Shown here: positions 55,601 to 64,000 of the stretch, one piece after another
Layout of the letters: each line of letters begins with the position of its first letter
Position numbering within the stretch: the first letter of the stretch is position 1
From: Colletotrichum lupini
Lineage: Eukaryota > Ascomycota > Sordariomycetes > Glomerellales > Glomerellaceae
DNA: 64,000 nucleotides
Direction of reading: 5' to 3'
Assembly (NCBI RefSeq): GCF_023278565.1
Contig: NC_064681.1
Span: forward strand, 4,588,001-4,652,000
Notes under the pieces: generated by a model
Databases searched by the model: none
What the model saw: the letters and a program-made list of their open reading frames with translations, nothing else
Told to the model about the DNA's origin: nothing
Program-made: the position numbers and the translations under genes

Positions 55601-57207
55601 ATGGAGTCAACTTCATTGCGGTCGCTGGTCCTTTACGGCCTCCTGTCGACCTTTGCCGATGCCTCCCCGGTCGAGAAGCGCGCTAATATCCAAAAGCGAG
55701 GACACTTCCTCGTCCCCAGAGTGCCCAACGACAACTTTGCCGGTCACAATGGTCCGAGACAGCTGATCAAGGCGTACCGCAAGTACAGCATGCCCATCCC
55801 GCAGGGCCTGCAGGATGCCATGGACGCCATGGCGGCCCAGAACCCCAGTCCTGAGCCCGTCAAGGCCGAGGGCTTCAAGTCTCTCGCCGCTGGCGCCACG
55901 AACCAGACCGCCGCCGCTGGACAACCCGGAACCGGTCTCGTCACCGCCACCCCGATCCGCAACGACGTCGAGTACGTTTCGCCCATCAAGATTGGTGGCC
56001 AGACCGTCAACGTCGACTTTGACAGTGGTTCTTCCGATCTGTGGGTCTTCACCTCCATGCTCGACGCCACGTCCCAGACCGGTCACCAGCTGTACGACCC
56101 TACCAAGAGCACGAACGCCAAGATGCTCTCCGGACAGCAGTTCTCCATCCGCTACGGTGATGGCTCCGGAGCTCAGGGTGTCGTCGGAACCGACGTCGTC
56201 GACATTGGTGGCGCCGTCGTTCAGGAGCAGGCAGTCGAGATGGCCACCGCCGTCTCCCAGCAGTTCGTCCAGGACACCGCCAACAACGGTCTTCTCGGCC
56301 TTGCTTTCTCCAAGCTGAACACCGTCAAGCCCACGGCCCAGAAGACCTTCTTCGACAACGTCATGCCCAGCCTTGCCGAGCCCGTCTTCACTGCCGATCT
56401 CCGCAAGAAGACCGTCGGCGCCTACGAGTTTGGCCGCATCGACAGCTCCAAGTTCACCGGCCAGATGGCCTGGATCCCCGTCAACACCACCAGCGGTTTC
56501 TGGCAGTTCAGCAGTGAAAAGTTCCAGGTTGCCGGCGGTCAGGTCCAGCAGGGCACCGCCGGTGCTCAGGCCATTGCCGACACCGGCACCACCCTCATCC
56601 TCGCCAACCCTCCCATGGTCCAGGCCTACTACCAGCAGGTCCAGGGTGCCAAGCAGGACCAGCAGGTCGGCGGCATCACCTTCCCCTGCAACGCCCAGCT
56701 TCCCGATCTCATGATGGATATCGGCGGTGTCTACATGGCCCGTGTCAAGGGTGCCGACATCAACTTTGCCCAGGTTGACGCTCAGAGTAAGTTACACATT
56801 GCACCATTACCCTTTCCAAACAGCAACTAACACCATCCAGCCTGCTTCGGTGGCCTCCAGGCAACCACCTCCAAGCTTCAGATCTACGGAGACATCATGT
56901 TCAAGTCGCAATTCGTTGCCTTCAACGGTGGAAACATGTCCCTCGGCATGGCCGAGCACGTCGTCAACAGCCAACAGGCGGCAGCACCCGCGACTGGCGC
57001 TGGCGCAGCGGCGTAAGCATTGACACACGTGTGAATACACTTTACTTCTTTTGGCATTAGGATTCACTTTTTTTGATGTCCAGGGAGAACAACATGAACA
57101 ACAACGCCGGCTCGACGTCCGGTAGTGAGAGGTTGACGGCTGCCAAGGGAGGGTTAATGGTCGTCCTCCAAGCCGTGTTAATCGCCATGGTCATGGGCGT
57201 CTTCTGA
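55601..57207 (+). CDS. Aspartic protease (A1, yapsin-like), probably GPI-anchored
   Basis: Pepsin-family endopeptidase. Exons 55601-56786, 56841-57012 and 57084-57207 encode 493 residues. The N-terminus has a signal peptide (LRSLVLYGLLSTFADASP) and a propeptide ending near residue 115 after dibasic KR sites. Catalytic aspartates are in VDFDSGSSDLWVF (Asp141) and IADTGTTLI (Asp327). The flap region is FSIRYGDGSGAQG (about 181-193) and NGLLGLAFSKLN follows. The last exon adds an Asn/Ser/Gly-rich linker and a hydrophobic tail (GGLMVVLQAVLIAMVMGVF), a typical GPI signal. If the last intron (GTAAGC to CAG) is retained, TAA directly after GCG GCG ends the protein at 452 residues without the anchor. 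Such enzymes sit in the cell wall or plasma membrane and process secreted proteins. Confidence 0.92.
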
Positions 57208-57391
57208 GACGATCGACTACAGAGAGATCTTTTTTTTGTCTTATATTCCCCTGAGGGATGTTTTGCAGGATTACATTGTGAACCTCATTCTAGCTTAGAT
57301 ATCCTCTGAGCTCTCTAGCCGGCATAGTAAATGAATGGCATTGTGATATAAAAACATTTTTTTCCCTTCAACGTCCCCGCGTCCCTTCACT

Positions 57392-58828
57392 CTACTTGCT
57401 TTCCTCCGTCTTGTACTCTTGTTTGCCCACGCGCTCACACAGACTCTTCAACATATTGCCGGTCCACTCAAAATCGGACTCGTCGAGGAAAATCTGCGCA
57501 CTCACCCTGACCCACCAACGACCATCGTGCCTGTAAATAGGCAGGAAGGTCTGGTATTCACCCATCAACTTGGATACAAGCCAGGCGCCCACGGCTGCAG
57601 ATTCCGTCTCGGGAACGGTGACCGTGCCATCAGAACCCACCGAGACAGACTCTGCATCAGGACCGCTCACCATCGGCAACGCAACGTTGATCATGGCGCA
57701 CTTTGTCAACGTCTCCGTCTTGTTGTCCAGGATAAACGTCCCGAGGATCGCAGCAATCTTCTTGCCGCCGTTCTTGGCCAGTGTCTGGAGGTAATCGAGA
57801 ATCTTGTCCTCTCCACCAAGGCTCTTACGCCACTCAATCGAGTGTTTGACACACATGTTCGGGCTATTATCAAACGTCCCGTTGAACCCGAAATTCGTCA
57901 CAAACTGCGAGTCCTTGCTCTTCGGCAGCGGGTTGTACCGAACCTGCCCGGACCGCGGCACATACCCGTGCGACGTCGGCACCGTCGACGCCACGAGGTG
58001 CTGGTTCCGATCCGGCACGTAGAAGACGGCGCACCCGCGCGGGACGTGCAGCCACTTGTGGCAGTTGGACACGAAGAAGTCCGGGTCGGCGGCCGCGACG
58101 TCGAGGTGCACCATCCCGATCCCCTGCGCGCCGTCGACGAGGCTCATCACCCCCAACTCGCGGCAGGCGGCCGTCATGGCGACCCAGGGAAAGCAGATTC
58201 CCGGCAAGCTGGTGACGACGTCGAAGAGGCAGATCTTGGGGCGTTTGCCCTCGGCGCGGGATTGTGCGACGACGGAGCGGAAGACGGCTACGACGTCGGC
58301 ATCTTCCATCGGGTACGTCAACGGGATGCCGCGCTCCGAGACGCGGCCGTAGCGGGTGTCGACGATGTAGTCGATCGTCTTTGCACAGCCGCCGTAGATT
58401 GTGGAGAAGTAGAGGATCTCGTCGAGGCCGTCGGCCTCCCAGGACAGGTTGCGGAGGACAGTGTTGACGCCCGTCGTGGCGTTGGGGACGAAGACTGTGC
58501 TGTCGAGCGGGGTCTTTATGATGTCTGCTACGGCTTTGCGGGATTCGCGGAGGTGGTCGTGGTAGGTCCAGCGGATGAAGGGGTCTGGGCGGGCCTCGGT
58601 CTCGTCTTGGTAGGAACGGAGGACTTTTTGGATGTGGCGTGGGATAGTACCGAATGAGCCTGTTTATTATGTTAGCGAACGGGGAATGAAATGTGGTTGA
58701 GTTGGGAATGCCATACCATTGTTCATGTTGTGATAAGCTGGGTCATGGAGAAATTCTTTCAACATCTGCTTGCCAAACGGTACGGAGCCGAGTTGGAGCT
58801 TGCTTGTTTCTTCGGCGAGCTCACCCAT
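57392..58828 (-). CDS. Class V aminotransferase-fold PLP enzyme (isopenicillin N epimerase / LolT-like)
   Basis: Exons on the minus strand are 58828-58717 and 58659-57392, giving 459 residues. The family opening is split by the intron: YHNMNN then GSFGTIPRHIQKVL. Further blocks are FVPNATTGVNTVLRNLSW, ILYFSTIYGGC, CLFDVVTSLPG, SLVDGAQGIGMVHLDV and the PLP-lysine block FFVSNCHKWLHVPRGCAVFY (Lys about 239). The C-terminus includes GRWWVRVSAQIFLDESDFEW. Relatives act as cysteine desulfurases, desulfhydrases, epimerases or C-S lyases, including LolT of loline biosynthesis; substrate unknown. No biosynthetic partners are seen nearby. The 3' end is 184 bases from that of the convergent protease gene. 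Confidence 0.9.
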
Positions 58829-59962
58829 GATGAATGAGGTTCTGGATGGGGAGTGGAGATGGTAATGTCGGTGATGATGTATCGGTAAAGCGATGCCGAA
58901 AGTTTTCCAATGATAAGCCTCTCAATGAATGAGAACGAATTGAACAAAGATGAAGATGTTCTGAATCAATTGACTTTTTAACAATGTCCTATTCAATGTG
59001 ATTTATACCAATATTGCTCTCGAATGTGAGTCGTACCTCAAGATGCCATTGACTCACAAATGGTTGATGGTTTATCTATCAACCCCATGCAAGACAAAAG
59101 ATTAAGTCCAAACAAGAGCGGAAGCCGAGCCGCGTCCACCTCCGCATCCCGGAGCATGGGCCCATCGGAGTGTTAGCCCGCAGGTGACCCGCTGAAGCAC
59201 CCGCTTGATACTCCTGCATGTTGTCCGCAGGGCGCGGACTATGTACAGAGGACGGGTCTAGCGGAATTTAGAGCGTAGTGAAGGGCGGAACGACTGCGAG
59301 CTATCATGCGCCGACCGAGTCTAACCGAAGATTGTTTGGCTGAGTCACCTTTATTTCTCGAGGCTTGGGATGAGCGGATGGCAGGTTTGCCGTTTCTAGT
59401 GGTGAGTTGATTTGTAACATGTGCAGGATCACGATCCTCTCGTGCATCTTGAAACTACATGTTGACAAGCATGTCAGATTCCGGCGGGCTCAATTGTCCT
59501 ACGAACACGGAGGCATGGCGGTTGATGTACGAAACCACCCGATAGTCGGCGGATCAGATGCTCTTTGGGTCGAGCACTTTGGGATTATCGGGAACTCGTA
59601 AAGAATCCGTATCTGTTGAGACTATCCGTGCAGCCTAGTTCTATCTTTACCGCAGAAAATTCTAATAAAGTTATGACTCTCAACAACATTATCCTAGTGA
59701 TCGTTTCCGCGAGCGTGTCACTAAGCGGTGGGGCGCCTATATGACTCGAATTGACTACAGAGGTGACAGGGCAACTTGCAACTCTTTGGTTGTTTGTGTT
59801 GGTCATCTTGCTGAATTCAATGGCGATTGAGACCTCTTATTGCAAGAATCTTCCGCGATTTCTTCAACATCAGCGAAACGGGAGATTCAACTTTGTCGCC
59901 TGGGGGCTGGCGCCCTACATTCTTAGTACGATAAACAAGTGGGAGTGTCATCGAAGATCGTG
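58829..59962. other. Intergenic region upstream of the aminotransferase and tRNA
   Basis: About 1.1 kb containing the aminotransferase promoter and the 5' flank of the tRNA gene. Short open frames only; no repeats seen. Confidence 0.5.
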
Positions 59963-59968
59963 GCGGAC

Positions 59969-59999
<31 letters not shown>

Positions 60000-60052
60000 T
60001 CAACTTCAATCACTTGATCTGAAGGTCGTGTGTTCAATCCACACTGGCCGCA
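59963..60052 (+). tRNA. tRNA-Phe (anticodon GAA) with a 17-nt intron
   Basis: The mature parts fold as a standard cloverleaf: acceptor GCGGACA with TGGCCGC, D-arm AGCTCAGTTGGGAGAGC, anticodon stem TCAGA with TCTGA, T-arm GTGTG-TTCAATC-CACAC, discriminator A. Anticodon GAA is at 59996-59998. A 17-nt intron (60000-60016) lies after position 37, the canonical place, and contains CTTCA, which can pair with the anticodon region as in other nuclear tRNA precursors. The acceptor stem has one mismatch (A5 with G68). Internal A-box and B-box sequences are present within the D and T arms. Confidence 0.94.
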
Positions 60053-61858
60053 TCTTCAAAAACCTTTTGCCAATTTTCTAGTTGCATTCTCCATCCAGTC
60101 TTCACTCTTTGGGGACAATTTCTGCGCATTTAGTCGGGATTGAGTGTCACTGTTTACTCAATTTGGTCCTTGAGCACCGTTTGGCTCATTGCTTTTGGTG
60201 CGTCACCCATCCATGTTCATCCCCAAAAGTTAATGCACAATTAACTCAACGACACATGGTTCAGGGGCAGTAAACTAGGTTTACTGGCAGTTGTTTCATG
60301 GAAGAACTCCTATTCGATTGACTTTATCTTCTCCTCTTTGCTCTGCTGTGTAAGGTCCAAATGATTATGTGCGTGAGTGACATTTCAGACACTACTAGCA
60401 GTCCTCGGCCGAGCATGCGCACAACCTTAAAAGCTGGTGTTCGTCTTTGCGTTCCCGGTGCAGACACCTGGGAGTCTGGGAGAATTTCTCCGAGTAGGAG
60501 TCAACCAGTTGCTCCTTTCTCGTTAACCTGAAGTATATTTCGTGCTCTATTGCATGCAGCCCAGCTTGTGTGTAACTACCAGCCAAGTTTAAACAACATC
60601 ATAAGCGTAACACAGCAGGACCTGGATGAGGCACTTCGCTACGAAGCAGTCGACAAACCATTGGCATTGCGTCAGAGATGCCAGCATGAGTACGCGGAAG
60701 AGTTCATCCTTCTTCATTGTCAGGAATGGGCGAAAAAAATGAGGGGAGCTTCAAATTTCCGACCACCGCCGTTCCCTTCACCCCCGGGTTCTCCAAAAAG
60801 CGACCGCCGAGCGGCCATCCCAACGCGGGGTTGCAAGCGGGCCGGCATTTAATAAGTTAAGATTCACAACGTCATTTAATTGCGTTCAGGGGGCCACGAC
60901 ATTCAACCGGCTATGGCCCGGACTCGCTTTCGAGCGAATAGTCATTAATGGTGTACGGCAATTCAGAACAATAGAAAATAACCGCTCTATTGCAATTGGG
61001 TCTTGCGGCAGACGGCCCGACGTCTTGTGAACGGGTGTCCATTCGCGGGAATACTCTTGAACGAGACTGAAAAGACCGTGGATCAGTTGGAGTTTTCCCC
61101 TCATTTTCATGTGCCCATCATGTACATCGCCTCATGCCCCGGCTTCCAAGAGATCGAATGTAACCCTACGGCAATGTCAATGTCACCTGAGAGACCAACG
61201 CAGTCCGACGTTTTGTTCCGGGACGATCTTCTCCCATTTCTCCAAACCGGAGGGGAGCAGCCGCCGCGATGTGGCCACAGTTCTCTAGCGGCACATATCC
61301 ATGGTTACTCCTATGGGATGAACGCACAAAACATGTGGTCAACGAATACTACCTATACTGAATAATAATCACCGACCATGGATGTTGGGAAGGGATGATC
61401 AATACCAAGCCGCTGGATACTACTACCGAACATCCCGACTCAAAAGTATGGAGAACGGCTCAACTCTAAAGTTGCCCCCTTAATGTAGACGCACAGGGCC
61501 AAGACATGAAGGGGGCCAATTGGCAATTTATACTATGCCAACCGCTGGGCCACGGAACCATACATGTCCTTGTCGCGGGACATGAGATCACAGGGACATA
61601 CCGGGCCCAATCCACGCAGATTGACCCTGCAGGAATGACGACCTCTCTCCCCTTCTCCATGTCCTCGGCAGCTTGGCCAGACACCTCTGGTTTACTGAAC
61701 GGTGTGGATCGTCACTGCCCCTCAAGCGGGGAGGAAAGCTCCCAAGAGGCTCATGAGCTTCAGGCCTCCGGGGACGTATACAGGCGAAGACCCCCGGCCG
61801 CACACATCTGCGCTTCTCTCACCATCCGTCCCACAGACCTGAACGTTCCTTTATCAAA
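60053..61858. other. Gene-free region between tRNA-Phe and the glucosidase
   Basis: About 1.8 kb. A T-rich stretch directly follows the tRNA, as expected for a polymerase III terminator. Open frames are short and unrecognised. The final 100 bases form the glucosidase leader. Confidence 0.5.
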
Positions 61859-64000
61859 ATGCATCTCCCCAAGATCGCATTGCTGGCCGCAGCGGCTTGC
61901 CTCGCCAGCGCGCAAAACTCCACGGGAGGTGGCAGCCCCGTCCGCACCCCGGAATGGAACGCAGCCTACGCCAAAGCCGAAGCCGCCATCGCCAAGCTCT
62001 CTCTCGACGAGAAGATTGGTATCGTCTCGGGTATCGGCTGGGGCAAGGGGCTCTGCGTCGGTAATACCTCGCCCGCGTCCTCCATCAACTACCCCTCGCT
62101 CTGTCTCCAGGACGGGCCTCTCGGCGTCCGCTACGCCAGCAGCGTGACGGCGTTCGTGCCCGGTATCCAGGCGGCCGCGACGTGGGACGTCGATTTAATT
62201 CGGCAGAGGGGCGCGTTCAAGGCTGCTGAGGCGAGGGGCGTTGGCGTCCATGTTATGCTTGGCCCTGCGTGTGGTGCTTTGGGTAAAGTAGGTTCTGGGA
62301 CCCCGTACTTGCGATTCAAAAGAATGTGGCTGACGACTGAATCTAAATAGACACCAAACGCCGGTAGAAACTGGGAGGGCTTCGGCCCGGACCCGTACCT
62401 CATGGGCATCGCAACCAGAGAGACTATCGAGGGCATGCAGTCTTCGGGCGTCCAAGCAACGGCAAAACACTACATTGTCAACGAGCAGGAACTCAACCGC
62501 GAGACAATCAGCAGCAACGTCGGCGACAGGGAGATGCACGAGCTCTACCTCTGGCCCTTTGCCGAGGCCGTCCACGCCAACGTCGCCTCGGTAATGTGCT
62601 CCTACAACAAAATCAACGGCACCTGGGCCTGCGAAAACGACGCCGTCATGACCAAGCTCCTCAAGGAAGAGCTGGGTTTCCCGGGGTACGTCATGACGGA
62701 TTGGTACGCCACCACGGGCACCGTCAGCGGCGCCGAGGCCGGGCTGGACATGATGATGCCGGGCGCCAACTACAACAACGATCCCGGCTCCGTGTGGTGG
62801 GGCCCGCAGCTCAAGACGGTCGTGGAGAACGGCACCGTCTCGCTGACCACGATCGAGGACAAAGTCCGCCGCATCCTCGCGGCATGGTACCTCCTCGGCC
62901 AGGACCAGGGCGAGTACCCGCCCGTCAACCTCGCGGCCAACGTCCAGGGCACGCACAAAGACAACGTGCGCGCCACGGCGCGGGACGGCATCGTGCTGCT
63001 CAAGAACGACGGCGCCATCCTCCCGCTCAAGGCGCCCAAGAAGATCGCCGTCATCGGGTCCTCGACCGTGAATAACCCGGCCGGCATCAACGCCTGCTAC
63101 GACCGCAGCTGCAACAACGGCACCCTCGGCATGGGATGGGGCTCCGGAACGGTAGACTACCCCTACCTCGTCGCCCCCCTCGACGCGATCCGGGAGCGCG
63201 CGCAGCAGGACGGCACAGAGGTATCCGCCAGCAGCACCGACGACGCGCAGCAGGGCGCTACCGCGGCCGCCGGCGCCGACGCGGCGTTTGTCTTCATCAC
63301 GTCGGACTCGGGCGAGGGCTACATCACCGTCGACGGCAACATTGGCGACCGCAACACGCTGGACCCGTGGCACAACGGCAACGAGCTCGTCAAGGCCGCG
63401 GCGGCGGTCAACGATAATGTCGTGGTCGTGGTGCACAGTGTCGGGCCCATCATTCTCGAGACGATCCTCGCGCAGCCCGGCGTCAAGGCCATTGTATGGG
63501 CTGGGCTCGGGTCGCAGGAGACTGGCAATGCGCTGGTTGATATCCTCTGGGGCGCGACGAACCCCAACGGAAAGCTGCCGTATACGATTGGCAAGAGTGT
63601 CGCCGACTACGGCACTGCGGTGTCCAAGACGCTCGAGGATAACTTTGCCGAGGGCATCTTTATCGACTATCGCCACTTTGACTGGGCTGGCATTGAGCCG
63701 CGGTACGAGTTTGGTTACGGATTGTGTAAGTCTTTTGTGCTCTAGAGGAGGGTCGATGCTTCACTTGAAAACCATGCTAATGAAACATGCAGCATACACC
63801 AACTTTACCTACTCGGACATCAGCGTCACATCCACAGCTACTTCCGGCCCGGCCGTCGGCCAGGTGGTCCCCGGTGGCCGTGCCGATCTCTTCGAGGTCG
63901 TTGCCACCGTAACGGCGACCATCAAGAACACGGGATCCATCGCCGGCGCCGAGATCGCGCAGTTGTACCTTACCCTCCCGGCCGGCGCGCCCCTCTCTCC
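61859..64000 (+). CDS. GH3 beta-glucosidase, secreted, 3' end beyond the window
   Basis: Hydrolyses terminal beta-D-glucosyl residues of cellobiose or related glucosides outside the cell. Exons 61859-62287, 62351-63725 and 63793 onward; the window ends within exon 3. MHLPKIALLAAAACLASAQN is a signal peptide. The GH3 N-terminal barrel shows LCLQDGPLGVRYA, GRNWEGFGPDPYLMG, QATAKHYIVNEQE, SVMCSYNKING and the nucleophile block YVMTDWYAT (Asp about 260). The C-terminal alpha/beta domain shows DGIVLLKNDGAILPL and VVVHSVGPII, and the exon 2/3 junction gives FGYGLSYTNFTY before the fibronectin-like domain. The first intron must start at GTAGGT (62288); the alternative GTAAAG four bases earlier breaks the frame. 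Very strong C/G-ending codon bias. The missing part should be about 100-150 residues. Confidence 0.94.

Noticed and set aside
57419..58657. 412-codon open frame on the plus strand
   Set aside because: Antisense shadow of the class V aminotransferase; no domain and no splice signals.
62195..63676. 493-codon open frame on the minus strand
   Set aside because: Antisense shadow of the GH3 gene; Val/Asp/Arg-rich peptide from GC-rich third positions, no domain.

Overview
This window is nuclear DNA of a filamentous ascomycete (Pezizomycotina, probably Sordariomycetes). The evidence is short GT-AG introns of 46-75 nt, TACTAAC/CTAAC-like branch sites, GC-rich third codon positions in core genes, fungal-only families (Zn2Cys6 factor, LaeA-like methyltransferases, GFA proteins, GH3 glucosidase, GPI yapsin-like protease) and repeat-induced point mutation (RIP). 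All exon models were built by eye from splice signals, frame and family resemblance; no search was run.

Layout. (1) 1-6930: AT-rich, CpA/TpG-depleted isochore made of RIP-degraded retroelements: a plus-strand Copia-type pol relic, a less mutated LTR-like island, then a minus-strand relic. (2) 7.0-21.2 kb: accessory metabolic region with two tandem LaeA-like methyltransferases (the first lost its 5' exons at the isochore edge), an atypical SDR, a secreted heme peroxidase, a Baeyer-Villiger monooxygenase divergent from an NtaA/SnaA-type FMN monooxygenase, a Dal5-like transporter and a VOC protein. (3) 21-32 kb: sparse; a secreted Cys-rich Ser/Thr-rich protein, an amino-acid permease, a small unknown protein, and an exact 74-bp minisatellite in front of an SRA-domain gene. 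(4) 32-40 kb: SRA protein, Zn2Cys6 regulator, NmrA-like reductase, double GFA/CENP-V protein, DHA1 drug/H+ antiporter. (5) 41-49 kb: housekeeping genes BOS1, THI80, MIA40, an OM14-like membrane protein and a Myb/SANT-like polyQ protein. (6) 48.9-55.6 kb: 6.7 kb without a credible gene. (7) 55.6-64 kb: GPI-type aspartic protease, class V aminotransferase, tRNA-Phe(GAA) with a 17-nt intron, and a GH3 beta-glucosidase cut by the window end.

How they work together. The best candidate for an undescribed system is the 14.4-21.2 kb module: two different flavin monooxygenases sharing one 554-bp promoter, plus an anion-type permease and a VOC enzyme. It looks like uptake and oxidative breakdown of a small organic substrate, lying next to a peroxidase and LaeA-like methyltransferases at the edge of a RIP isochore. 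A second possible unit is the Zn2Cys6 factor divergent from the NmrA reductase and next to the GFA protein and efflux pump. Several genes have introns placed exactly at start or stop codons (BOS1, the OM14-like gene, the aspartic protease), which matters for correct annotation.
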